Positions 9,729-18,020 of a stretch of 64,000 bases of DNA are shown here, piece after piece. The DNA is from JAICXG01 sp036825615 (GTDB taxonomy: Bacteria; Verrucomicrobiota; Verrucomicrobiia; Chthoniobacterales; UBA10450), in assembly GCA_036825615.1 (NCBI GenBank), contig DAISXY010000009.1:1-64000 (forward strand), given 5' to 3'. The number at the start of each line of letters is the position of its first letter. Position 1 is the first letter of the stretch. The notes beneath the pieces were generated by a model, which saw nothing but the letters and a program-made list of their open reading frames with translations, did not search any database and was not told the origin of the DNA. Position numbers and translations under genes: made by a program.

Positions 9729-11360
9729 ATGGCAAAAGTAATTCATATGAGCCTCGCTGCAGCGAAAGAGGTCGAAAACGCATCGCGCGACGTTCGCATC
9801 GCGGAGATATCGGATTTTCAATTCCTCACGACATGCCTGGTTTGCGGGAGCGGGCGTCTGCACTATCTGTTTTCGGTTGACCAAAATCGCTTCGTTCGTT
9901 GCGACGATTGTGGGCTAGTCTTAGCAAACCCGCGCCCCTCGGAAGAGCAATTGGCCAGTCGACGCGAGAAGTACTTATTGCAGAACGCAGATACGGATGC
10001 ATGCACGGAGCGTATCCTTGACTTGCTCCATCATTACTCCGGCTCGAGTTCCGGGCGCCTTCTTCAGGTTGGCTGCGGACGCGGCGATGTCATGGCCCGA
10101 GCCAGCGCCCGGGGCTTTGAGGTTACCGGCATCGAAGCCTCGCCGGCCGCTTGTGCCGCAGCGCGTCTCAGATTGCGACACCTGCCGGTGAGCAATTTGC
10201 ATTTTGGACAGATCGATGAGCTCGATAGAAAGGAGCGATTTGATGTCGTTCTGCTCTCTTGTGTCTTGGGACAGACACTTGATCCCGTATTGTTGCTGCG
10301 AAAAGTCCGGGACCGTTTGCAAGTCAACGGCGTCGTGGTTGTCGTCTCTCCACCCCTTCGATGGACCTCTGGCGGGGCCCTGAAGTTAAAGCCCAATGGG
10401 CTTAGGCCGGACCAGGTCTTTCACTTTCGCAGCTGTGATGTGGAAACACTCCTGCTGAAAGCAGGATTCAACGAGGTTCTCGCTCCCAAGTACGAAGCCT
10501 CGCCCACAATGATGATGGTGCATTTCGCACGGCGCGCGCAACTCCGACCCAGACCTCTGCTTTCGGTCATTGTTCCAGCGTTCAATGAGGTAAAAACATT
10601 CGCACGCGTCATCTCGCAGCTGCAAAAGAAACAGGTGGCCGGCGTAGACCTAGAGATCGTGGTGGTTGAAAGCAACTCGGACGACGGGACTCGTGATGAG
10701 GTGCTGGCACTCCAGGGCCAACCGCGCATCAAAATCGTACTTCAGGATGCGCCCGAAGGAAAAGGACACGCGGTGCGCGAAGGGCTTGAGCATGCAACCG
10801 GCGACCTCGTGTTGATTCAGGATGCCGATCTTGAATATGACATCGAGGACTATGATGCCCTGATTGAGCCACTCCTCTCCGGTCGAGCGGCCTGTGTCCT
10901 GGGCGCGCGCCATGGCGGGAGCGCGTGGAAAATGCGTCAATTCACCGGTCAGCCACTCTTAGCCGCGGTCCTCAATATCGCCCACTGGTTCTTTACGGCT
11001 GCCATCAACCTTTGCTTCGGGGCCCGCCTCAAAGATCCCTTCACGATGTATAAGGTATTCCGTCGCGACTGTCTCCATGGGCTACGTTTCCAGTGTAACC
11101 GTTTCGACTTCGATTGGGAGCTCGTCATCCGACTGCTGCAAAAAGGATATACGCCTCTTGAGATCCCGGTGAACTATCGCTCCCGACCCTTTGCCGAAGG
11201 CAAAAAGGTTTCGATCCTGCGCGACCCACTAACCTGGTTGCGAACGCTGATAAGGCTCCGAATTAGCACGTTCGATCCGTTTCAGGAGCTTGGTCGGAAG
11301 CAGCGCTCGCCGAGCAACCATACCCCGCCGCCGCGCGGCGATCGTCAGGTCCGCTGTTGA
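9729..11360 (+). CDS. Zinc-ribbon methyltransferase fused to DPM1-like GT2
   Basis: A 543-residue two-module enzyme. Residues about 36-70 form a CxxC...CxxC zinc ribbon (CLVCG, CDDCG). A SAM methyltransferase follows (about 100-270, LLQVGCGRGDVMARA), then a family-2 glycosyltransferase of the dolichyl/undecaprenyl-phosphate sugar synthase type (about 275-510: LLSVIVPAFNE, IVVVESNSDDGTRDEV, GKGHAVREGLEHATGD, the DxD-bearing QDADLEYDIEDYD and KDPFTMYKVFRR). DPM1-like enzymes charge a polyprenyl phosphate with a sugar that GT-C enzymes use on the outer face of the membrane, which fits the GT-C-like protein encoded at 7518. It starts 4 nt after the preceding stop. Confidence 0.82.
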   Translation: MAKVIHMSLAAAKEVENASRDVRIAEISDFQFLTTCLVCGSGRLHYLFSVDQNRFVRCDDCGLVLANPRPSEEQLASRREKYLLQNADTDACTERILDLLHHYSGSSSGRLLQVGCGRGDVMARASARGFEVTGIEASPAACAAARLRLRHLPVSNLHFGQIDELDRKERFDVVLLSCVLGQTLDPVLLLRKVRDRLQVNGVVVVVSPPLRWTSGGALKLKPNGLRPDQVFHFRSCDVETLLLKAGFNEVLAPKYEASPTMMMVHFARRAQLRPRPLLSVIVPAFNEVKTFARVISQLQKKQVAGVDLEIVVVESNSDDGTRDEVLALQGQPRIKIVLQDAPEGKGHAVREGLEHATGDLVLIQDADLEYDIEDYDALIEPLLSGRAACVLGARHGGSAWKMRQFTGQPLLAAVLNIAHWFFTAAINLCFGARLKDPFTMYKVFRRDCLHGLRFQCNRFDFDWELVIRLLQKGYTPLEIPVNYRSRPFAEGKKVSILRDPLTWLRTLIRLRISTFDPFQELGRKQRSPSNHTPPPRGDRQVRC

Positions 11361-12319
11361 TGAGAAGTTTCGTCACCGGAGGCGCCGGGTTCATCGGAAG
11401 TCATCTGGTCGATCGCCTTCTCCAGCGCGGAGATGACGTCGTCGCTTGGGATAATTTCTCTACGGGGAACATTGGGTTTTTGGCACATGCTGAATCCAAC
11501 TCTCGCTTCACGCTTATCCGCGGGGATAATCTCAATCTGCCGGAACTGACTAAGGCGATGACTAACTGTGACCAAGTGTTTCATCTGGCTGCAAATGCCG
11601 ATGTCCGCTTCGGGTTGAAGCATCCGTCAAAGGATCTTGAGCAGAACACAATTGCCACCTTTAACGTCTTGGAGGCCATGCGCGCAAATGGCGTTCGCAC
11701 CCTTGCGTTCGCTTCCACTGGATCAATCTATGGTGACGCCAAAGTTATTCCGACCCCAGAGGACGCTCCCTTCCCGAGACAAACCTCGCTTTATGGAGCG
11801 TCCAAACTGGCGGGCGAAGGTCTTATTCAAGCCTACTGCGAAGGTTTCGGTTTCCAGGCTTACATATTTCGATTTGTTTCCGTTCTAGGCGAGCGATACA
11901 GCCATGGCCACGTGTTTGACTTCTACAAGCAGCTTCTAGAGCATCCGGATCGACTCTGCGTTCTAGGTAATGGCGCGCAGCGGAAGAGTTACATCTGCGT
12001 CGAAGATTGTCTCTCCGCAATACTCCATGTCATGGCGTCGGAGAGCGTCACGGCAACCTCTCAGGTATTTAACCTGGGCACAACAGAATACTGTCAGGTG
12101 ACCGACTCAGTTGCCTGGATCTGCGATTATCTGGGTCTACGGCCCGAGCTTGAATTCTCCGGCGGAGACAGAGGCTGGATTGGAGACAATCCATTTATCT
12201 TCCTCGACACGGTGAAGATTCAGGCAACAGGCTGGCGTGCTGGCTTTTCGATTCGCGAAGGAATCATTAAAACAATCCGCTGGCTGACTGAGAATCCATG
12301 GATCCTGCAACGAGCCTAA
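11360..12319 (+). CDS. NAD-dependent sugar epimerase/dehydratase (extended SDR)
   Basis: A 319-residue extended short-chain dehydrogenase acting on nucleotide sugars. It shows the N-terminal Rossmann motif VTGGAGFIGSH, a VFHLAANADV segment, the catalytic Ser in FASTGSIYGD and the YxxxK pair in YGASKLAGE. The overall pattern is closest to UDP-glucose 4-epimerase-like enzymes, but the exact substrate cannot be assigned. The ATG at 11360 overlaps the upstream TGA (TGATG), which makes translational coupling likely; a TTG one codon earlier is less convincing. It probably supplies an activated sugar to the island's glycosyltransferases. Confidence 0.85.
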   Translation: MRSFVTGGAGFIGSHLVDRLLQRGDDVVAWDNFSTGNIGFLAHAESNSRFTLIRGDNLNLPELTKAMTNCDQVFHLAANADVRFGLKHPSKDLEQNTIATFNVLEAMRANGVRTLAFASTGSIYGDAKVIPTPEDAPFPRQTSLYGASKLAGEGLIQAYCEGFGFQAYIFRFVSVLGERYSHGHVFDFYKQLLEHPDRLCVLGNGAQRKSYICVEDCLSAILHVMASESVTATSQVFNLGTTEYCQVTDSVAWICDYLGLRPELEFSGGDRGWIGDNPFIFLDTVKIQATGWRAGFSIREGIIKTIRWLTENPWILQRA

Positions 12320-13254
12320 TGCAACCGTCGCGGTGCTCGACGAGGGTAAGATGTCGTGGTTGCCAATCCGATGATGTCAGACTCATTGGAGTAAAGAACG
12401 GGGCTTTCGCACATCGACCCTTTGAGTTCTACGCCTGTGCGACTTGTTCCTTTCAGTTCGTTGAACCCGTTCTGGACTTTTCGATTTATGACGACGCTTA
12501 CTACGCCGGCAAGGGGCCTGATCCTGCGGTTAACTATGAACAGGAGTACGAGGACTACACTGCGGGCGGCCGCATTCTCGAATACCAGGACCTCTTGCAA
12601 ATTGCCCGAACGTCGTTGCAGTTACCTGATCATGGCTCAGACGTCGAATGGCTAGACTTTGGCTGCGGCGCGGGTGGGTTGCTGCGATTTTTGCGCGACC
12701 ACGCGAACTGGGGCGTAGGAACTGGAAAACGCCTGAATCTTACTGGCCACGACGTCGGCAGCTACGCCAGACGCCTGGCGGAAGAAGATGGCTTTGCGAT
12801 TCTGCCCTTGGAGCGCCTGCAGGCGATGGACGAAGCATTCCACATTATTTCGTGCATCGAAGTCCTCGAACACCTGCCCAGTCCGATGGATGTGATCGCC
12901 CTGCTTGGAAGGCTTTTGCGTCCAGGTGGAGTCCTTTTGCTAACCACTGGAAACATGCACAGCCTTGCTGCAAGATGCCGCGGAATTCACTTCAGTTACT
13001 GCATCCCCGAGATACATATCAGCCTGCTTAACCCCTCATTGCTCGAGCGCCTATATTGGGGGGCAGGGTTGGTTCGACTCAAAGTACAGTATCGCGGCAC
13101 GGTGGAATTCCGGATTTTGAAACGGCTAAGAACCTTTGCTCTTAACCCCTTTTTGGTTCGCCTGGCTCGGTCTCGCCCAATCGTTGCCTTGGCTGACTTC
13201 GTCTACGGTACGTCGGCCATGCCCTGTGCGAGAAAACCGCTGATACAGGAATAA
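12319..13254 (+). CDS. Zinc-ribbon class I SAM methyltransferase
   Basis: A roughly 311-residue protein, taking the ATG at 12319, which overlaps the upstream TAA as TAATG; an in-frame ATG at 12298 is the alternative. The N-terminus holds a CxxC...CxxC ribbon (CRGC, CATC) typical of Methyltransf_23-type sugar methyltransferases. The SAM-binding core has WLDFGCGAGGLLRFL and IISCIEVLEHL, followed by LLRPGGVLLLTT. A basic, hydrophobic C-terminal region could be membrane-associated. Probably methylates a sugar or a glycan terminus; the substrate is unknown. Confidence 0.82.
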   Translation: MQPSRCSTRVRCRGCQSDDVRLIGVKNGAFAHRPFEFYACATCSFQFVEPVLDFSIYDDAYYAGKGPDPAVNYEQEYEDYTAGGRILEYQDLLQIARTSLQLPDHGSDVEWLDFGCGAGGLLRFLRDHANWGVGTGKRLNLTGHDVGSYARRLAEEDGFAILPLERLQAMDEAFHIISCIEVLEHLPSPMDVIALLGRLLRPGGVLLLTTGNMHSLAARCRGIHFSYCIPEIHISLLNPSLLERLYWGAGLVRLKVQYRGTVEFRILKRLRTFALNPFLVRLARSRPIVALADFVYGTSAMPCARKPLIQE

Positions 13255-13260
13255 GTCGAC

Positions 13261-14103
13261 ATGCGGATTGTGATCACCGGCTCAAGTTCAGGAATCGGCC
13301 AGGTCTTGGCAGAGCATTTACTCAGGCAAGGCCATAGCGTTTGGGGATTGGCGCGGCGGATGCACACGATTCAGATTTCTGGATTGTCCAAGATGGATCG
13401 AGAACCCGAGTTCCGCTCAACGCAAATAGACGTTACGCGTTCGGCGACGTTGAGAAAAGCTGCCGCGGATATCGCCCGCCAATGGGAACGCATCGATGCG
13501 CTGCTCCACTGTGCAGCGGCCCAGGGGCAGATTGGACCCGCCGCAACTCTCAATACGTCGCAGTGGAGTGATACTGTCCGGGTAATTCTCGAAGGCACGT
13601 TCAATACGATCAGTGCCTTTCTTCCTTTGCTACAACGCTGCCATCGTCGCGGAAAGGTTGTTTGCTTCTCAGGAGGTGGCGCAGCGGGGCCTCGACCCAA
13701 CTTCTCCGCTTACGCCGCTGCGAAAGCTGGTGTGGTACGTCTGGTAGAGACTCTGGCGGCAGAATGGGCCGACTTACCGATAGATATCAACGCGGTCGCT
13801 CCTGGAGCACTTCCTACAGCTATGACAGCGGAAGTCTTGGCTGCTGGTCCGAGTCGCTGCGGTCGGGAGGAATATGACGCGGCCCGGCGGACAAGCACAA
13901 TCGGTTCGGAAGCGTTTGGACGCATTTGCGGACTGATTGATTATTTACTGAGTGAAGATTCCGACGGCATCGTCGGACGGCTGATTAGCGCTCAATGGGA
14001 TGATTGGTCGAAACTGGCACGCTACAAACAGGAAATCATGGCTTCGGACGTCTTCACCTTGCGCCGAATCACCACGGCTGATCGTGGATTAGACTTGTCC
14101 TAG
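13261..14103 (+). CDS. Classical short-chain dehydrogenase/reductase
   Basis: A 280-residue SDR. Evidence is the cofactor motif ITGSSSGIGQ at residues about 5-14, the segment LLHCAAAQG in the place of NNAG, and the active-site YAAAKAGV with the catalytic Tyr and Lys, preceded by a Ser-containing strand (CFSGGG). Such enzymes reduce or oxidise sugars or their precursors with NAD(P). It begins 6 nt after the preceding stop and is followed by a Gfo/Idh/MocA oxidoreductase, a pairing common in rare-sugar pathways. Substrate unknown. Confidence 0.85.
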   Translation: MRIVITGSSSGIGQVLAEHLLRQGHSVWGLARRMHTIQISGLSKMDREPEFRSTQIDVTRSATLRKAAADIARQWERIDALLHCAAAQGQIGPAATLNTSQWSDTVRVILEGTFNTISAFLPLLQRCHRRGKVVCFSGGGAAGPRPNFSAYAAAKAGVVRLVETLAAEWADLPIDINAVAPGALPTAMTAEVLAAGPSRCGREEYDAARRTSTIGSEAFGRICGLIDYLLSEDSDGIVGRLISAQWDDWSKLARYKQEIMASDVFTLRRITTADRGLDLS

Positions 14104-14121
14104 CTAACATCGCACGCGCAA

Positions 14122-15117
14122 GTGGACCTTTCTTTCGCCATTATAGGTTGCGGGTTGATCGGCCGAAAGCGGGCCCTCTGCCTCTCTCCCGGCCAAGTCG
14201 CGGTTGCGTGCGACACCAACATTGATCGAGCAAATGCGCTCGCAAACTCGTTGCCGGGCGAAGTCACAGTCACAACTAGTGCCGATGAGGCGATTGCTAA
14301 TCAGAAGGTGAATGCGGTCGTGTTGGCCACGGTCAATCGTTCGCTCGCCGAGCTCGCAAAAATAGCCATTGAAGCGGGCCGGCCAGTACTCATTGAAAAA
14401 CCGGCTGCGACTTCCACTGCACAACTCGATGAACTAATTAGACTGGCTGAACGGAAGCGACTTCCCGTTCGAGTCGGATACAATCACCGTTTTCATCCTG
14501 CATTTCGTATGGCCCGCGAGCTAGTTGCCGGCACAAACGTTGGACCGCTGATGTTTATCAGGGGCCGCTATGGGCATGGCGGCCGCCTCGGCTATGAGAA
14601 AGAGTGGCGCGCTGATCCCGAACTCGCTGGGGGCGGCGAACTGATCGACCAGGGCGTACACTTAATCGACCTCGCAAGGTGGTTTCTGGGAAATTTCACA
14701 AAAGCGCAAGGACATGTCGCTACTTACTACTGGCAGATGGCTGTCGAGGATAATGCGTTTGTCGATCTGCGCACAACTGACGGAAAGACAGCATGGTTAC
14801 ACGCGAGTTGTACAGAATGGAAGAACCTGTTTTCGTTTGAAATCTTTTGCCGGCACGCCAAGCTGCACATTGAGGGTCTCGGCGGGAGCTATGGCACCGA
14901 ACGTTTGACCTACTATCAAATGCGTCCCGAGCTTGGGCCTCCTGACACGACGATCTGGGAATTCCCAAGACCGGATGAGTCATGGCGCCTGGAAATGGAG
15001 GCGTTTACTGACGATATTCGGCTAGGTCGCACGCCCGTGCCTGGGCTGGTTGACGCTCGAGCGGCGCTCAGAGTAGTCGAACAGATATACGAACAGAGTC
15101 GGGATTCAAATTCATGA
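14122..15117 (+). CDS. Gfo/Idh/MocA family oxidoreductase
   Basis: A 331-residue NAD(P)-dependent dehydrogenase with a GTG start (14122). The N-terminal Rossmann fold shows FAIIGCGLIGRKRA. The family signature is VLIEKPAATS, with the Lys that contacts cofactor and substrate at about residue 94. The C-terminal alpha/beta domain contains GGGELIDQGVHLIDLARWFLG, the conserved D-x-GxHxxD catalytic stretch. In glycan clusters these enzymes oxidise nucleotide or phospho sugars (for example UDP-GlcNAc 3-dehydrogenases); the exact substrate is not readable. It ends in an ATGA overlap with the heptose kinase. Confidence 0.88.
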   Translation: MDLSFAIIGCGLIGRKRALCLSPGQVAVACDTNIDRANALANSLPGEVTVTTSADEAIANQKVNAVVLATVNRSLAELAKIAIEAGRPVLIEKPAATSTAQLDELIRLAERKRLPVRVGYNHRFHPAFRMARELVAGTNVGPLMFIRGRYGHGGRLGYEKEWRADPELAGGGELIDQGVHLIDLARWFLGNFTKAQGHVATYYWQMAVEDNAFVDLRTTDGKTAWLHASCTEWKNLFSFEIFCRHAKLHIEGLGGSYGTERLTYYQMRPELGPPDTTIWEFPRPDESWRLEMEAFTDDIRLGRTPVPGLVDARAALRVVEQIYEQSRDSNS

Positions 15118-16094
15118 TCATCACGCGTTCACCGTTGCGAATCTCACTCGGCGGAGGAGGTACCGACCTGCCATCGTATTACCGCGATCACACCGGGTTC
15201 CTCATAGCTGCTGCCATTGATCGGTACGTTTATATCACTCTGCATCGCACTTTCGTGCCGGAGCTAATCATCAAATACTCGAAGTTGGAACGCGTATCCT
15301 CCATTGAGGAAGTTGAGCACCCGATATTTCGCGAGGCTCTGAGACTTGTCGGCATCACATCCCCCTCGCTGGAGATCACAAGCATGGCCGACATCCCGTC
15401 CGGCACGGGTTTAGGATCGTCCGGCAGCTTTACAACGGCTCTATTGAAAGCCCTGCACGCGCACCAGAAGAATCTGGTGCATCCCGGCGAACTTGCTGAG
15501 CAAGCTTGTACGATCGAGTTGGAGAAACTGAGGGAACCGATCGGGAAGCAAGACCAGTATATTGCCGCGTTTGGCGGTATCACCTGTTTTGAGTTTGGAC
15601 GAGATGACTCTGTCCAGGCATGGCCGCTTAAAATCTCGGAGGAGACTTTGTTTAACCTTGAAGACAATCTTCTGTTGTTCTTCACTGGATACTCCCGCTC
15701 AGCATCCGCCATTCTCAAAGAGCAGAACGATCGCAGTAAAAGATTTGACGGCAACATGCTAGATAACCTCCATCGCGTGAAAGAGCTTGGCCATGCCAGT
15801 CGCGCCGCGCTCGAGAAGGGCGACCTGGAGGAGTTTGCGCGCTTAATGGACGTACATTGGCAGCGAAAGAAGGAACGGTGTGCGAGTATGACCAATAACC
15901 GAATCGATGGATGGTACAATCTCGCCAGGGCAAACGGGGCGCTTGGCGGGAAGCTTATTGGCGCAGGCGGGGGAGGGTTTCTCATGTTTTACGCCGCAGA
16001 CAAAGGCCAACTGCGACGCGCTATGCGCGAAGAGGGACTCACAGAGGTGCGCTTTCGGTTCGACTTCGAGGGGACGCAGATCATTAGCCAATGA
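15114..16094 (+). CDS. hddA: D-glycero-D-manno-heptose 7-phosphate kinase-like GHMP kinase
   Basis: A 326-residue GHMP kinase. It starts with the typical heptose-kinase sequence ITRSPLRISLGGGGTDLPSYY. It carries the GHMP ATP-binding loop IPSGTGLGSSGSFTTALL at about residues 94-111 and the C-terminal LGGKLIGAGGGGFLMFY motif. In the GDP-D-glycero-alpha-D-manno-heptose route HddA phosphorylates the 7-phosphate at C1 to the 1,7-bisphosphate. Assignment is supported by the next three genes, which cover the rest of that route. Overlaps both neighbours by ATGA. Confidence 0.88.
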   Translation: MIITRSPLRISLGGGGTDLPSYYRDHTGFLIAAAIDRYVYITLHRTFVPELIIKYSKLERVSSIEEVEHPIFREALRLVGITSPSLEITSMADIPSGTGLGSSGSFTTALLKALHAHQKNLVHPGELAEQACTIELEKLREPIGKQDQYIAAFGGITCFEFGRDDSVQAWPLKISEETLFNLEDNLLLFFTGYSRSASAILKEQNDRSKRFDGNMLDNLHRVKELGHASRAALEKGDLEEFARLMDVHWQRKKERCASMTNNRIDGWYNLARANGALGGKLIGAGGGGFLMFYAADKGQLRRAMREEGLTEVRFRFDFEGTQIISQ

Positions 16095-16840
16095 CCAAGG
16101 AGGGCGCAGATGATTTTTCGCTCCGGCAATGGCCGGTGGCGATTTTAGCCGGCGGTTTGGCTACACGCCTCGGTTCGGCGGTCCAAAACACTCCCAAGGC
16201 ACTGCTTCCGGTCGCTGGTAAGCCCTTTCTTGTCCATCAACTTCAACTTCTGGCAGGGGCCGGCTTTCGGCGAATTGTGCTTTGTGTCGGTCATCTGGGT
16301 GAGCAGATCCAGGCCGCGGTTCGCGATGGAACCGAGTTCGACTTGGACATCAGCTATTCCTTCGACGGTCCAGTCCTACGCGGCACCGGCGGAGCACTAA
16401 AGAACGCGTCCGCACAATTGGGTAGTGCCTTCGCTATTCTCTACGGCGACTCGTACTTATCGCTCGACTATAAGAAGGTCATTCAGCTGTATCTTCGGAG
16501 TCGTCAGTCAGGGTTGATGACCGTTTACCGTAATGGGGGACAGTTGGATAAGAGCAATGTCTGGCTGGAAGGCGGCGCGATTCGAGTGTACGACAAAGCG
16601 AACCAGTTGCCCCAAATGGAGCATATAGATTATGGCTTCGCAGTCCTGCGCGCCGATGTTCTGGCTTCCTACCCGGAGAGCGAGCCGTTTGACCTCGCGG
16701 AGGTTTACCAAAACCTCATCGCGAGCAGAAATATGGCGGTATACGAGGTGACGGAGCGGTTTTACGAGATCGGCTCAAAGAAAGGTTGGGCAGAACTTGA
16801 CGCCGTGCTGCAACAGGGATCAGGTAGCACGAGGCCATGA
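16091..16840 (+). CDS. hddC: Heptose-1-phosphate nucleotidyltransferase (HddC-like)
   Basis: A 249-residue sugar-1-phosphate nucleotidyltransferase. The nucleotide-binding signature is AILAGGLATRLGSAVQNTPK (G-G-x-x-T-R-L...PK) at about residues 17-36. Later come RGTGGALKNA and the metal-binding ILYGDSYLSLDY. Family knowledge and gene order suggest it transfers GMP from GTP to D-glycero-alpha-D-manno-heptose 1-phosphate, producing GDP-heptose. The nucleotide preference (GTP versus another) cannot be read by eye. Overlaps the SIS gene by ATGA. Confidence 0.82.
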   Translation: MTKEGADDFSLRQWPVAILAGGLATRLGSAVQNTPKALLPVAGKPFLVHQLQLLAGAGFRRIVLCVGHLGEQIQAAVRDGTEFDLDISYSFDGPVLRGTGGALKNASAQLGSAFAILYGDSYLSLDYKKVIQLYLRSRQSGLMTVYRNGGQLDKSNVWLEGGAIRVYDKANQLPQMEHIDYGFAVLRADVLASYPESEPFDLAEVYQNLIASRNMAVYEVTERFYEIGSKKGWAELDAVLQQGSGSTRP

Positions 16841-17433
16841 CGTACGCGGAACGCCACCTGCGCGAAACTAGCGAGATCGCCTCTCAAGTTGATACGGCGG
16901 CATGCGAACGGGCTGCCGAACTCCTCGCCCGGGTTCGCGATCGCGGCGGGCGACTCTTCATCCTAGGCGTGGGAGGAAGCGCGGCAAACGCATCGCATGC
17001 GGTGAACGACTTTAGAAAAATCGCCCACTTGGAATGCTATGCACCAACTGACAACGTTTCGGAACTGACCGCGCGAACGAATGACGAAGGCTGGGCGTCA
17101 GTGTTCGCAGAGTGGCTCAAAGGCAGCAGGCTGTGCAACCGTGATGCGGTCCTGGTTTTTTCGGTCGGCGGAGGAAGCGCGGAGAAAAACATTAGTGCGA
17201 ATCTCGTCGCCGCTCTTGAGCTGGCGAGGGCGCGGGGTGCCGGAGTGCTCGGAATTGTTGGTCGGGATGGTGGCTATACCGGGCGGGTTGCCGATGTGGC
17301 TGTTTGTATCCCCGTTGTGAATGCCGAGAACGTTACACCACACACCGAAGCGTTCCAAGCCGTCATCTGGCATCTGCTGGTTTCGCACCCCAGGTTAAAA
17401 AAAAGCGCTACCAAATGGGAAAGCACGACCTGA
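16837..17433 (+). CDS. SIS-domain sugar-phosphate isomerase-like protein (GmhA-like, divergent)
   Basis: A 198-residue SIS protein placed between the heptose nucleotidyltransferase and phosphatase genes, where sedoheptulose-7-phosphate isomerase (GmhA) is expected. The phosphate-sugar loop ILGVGGSAANASHAVNDF and the second SIS loop LVFSVGGGSAEKNISANL are visible. By-eye comparison with E. coli GmhA suggests that the catalytic Glu of HFAEEL (replaced by HAVNDF) and the catalytic His of QEIHIKVIH (replaced by TEAFQAVIWH) are not conserved. It could be a divergent isomerase using other residues, or a binding/regulatory SIS protein. That residue comparison needs a real alignment. Confidence 0.72.
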   Translation: MTYAERHLRETSEIASQVDTAACERAAELLARVRDRGGRLFILGVGGSAANASHAVNDFRKIAHLECYAPTDNVSELTARTNDEGWASVFAEWLKGSRLCNRDAVLVFSVGGGSAEKNISANLVAALELARARGAGVLGIVGRDGGYTGRVADVAVCIPVVNAENVTPHTEAFQAVIWHLLVSHPRLKKSATKWESTT

Positions 17434-18020
17434 GCCAACGCGCCGTTTTTCTTGACCGTGACGGAGTGCTTAATGTGCCGGTGATCCGTGATGGTCGGCC
17501 TTACCCACCATCATCGCTGACTCAATTCCGTTTGTACGATGATGCATTGGAGGCCTGCAGTCGTTTGAAAGCGGCGGGTTTACTTCTCGTTGTAGCCACG
17601 AATCAACCGGATGTGGGCCGTGGCACTCAAACCGTAGCCGCTGTAGAAGAATTTCACCGGAAGCTGCGCCGGGTACTGCCCGTGATCGACCGAATCGAAA
17701 CCTGCTATCATGCGGGAAAGCGATTCGGCGATTCCTGCGACTGCCGCAAGCCTCGGCCCGGCATGCTCCTGCGAGCGGCCGCCGCGATGAATATTGATTT
17801 GCCACGCAGCTACTTTATCGGTGACCGCTGGCGCGACGTTGAGTGCGCTCGGGCTGTCCAGGCGCGAGCCGTTTTTATCGATCGCGGTTATACAGAGAGA
17901 CTCCGCCGATCCGCCGACTTCTTCGCCCGCAGTTTCAGTCAGGCCGTCGATGCGGTGTTGCGTGACCTCGAAACATCGGCTTTGCCCACCCGAAGTCTCA
18001 CCACTCAGCCATTGTCATGA
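17415..18020 (+). CDS. gmhB: D,D-heptose 1,7-bisphosphate phosphatase (HAD superfamily)
   Basis: A 201-residue HAD phosphatase, taking the ATG at 17415, which overlaps the SIS gene by 19 nt. HAD motif I is AVFLDRDGVLN, motif II is VVATNQPDVGRG, the GmhB zinc-binding cysteine cluster appears as CYHAG...DSCDCRKPRPG, and motif IV is FIGDRWRDVECA. GmhB removes the C7 phosphate from heptose 1,7-bisphosphate, giving heptose 1-phosphate for the nucleotidyltransferase. Ends in an ATGA overlap with the transaldolase-like gene. Confidence 0.9.
   Translation: MGKHDLSQRAVFLDRDGVLNVPVIRDGRPYPPSSLTQFRLYDDALEACSRLKAAGLLLVVATNQPDVGRGTQTVAAVEEFHRKLRRVLPVIDRIETCYHAGKRFGDSCDCRKPRPGMLLRAAAAMNIDLPRSYFIGDRWRDVECARAVQARAVFIDRGYTERLRRSADFFARSFSQAVDAVLRDLETSALPTRSLTTQPLS

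Noticed and set aside
15230..15985. Long open frame antisense to hddA
   Set aside because: It is a codon-bias shadow of the strongly supported GHMP kinase; no family character.
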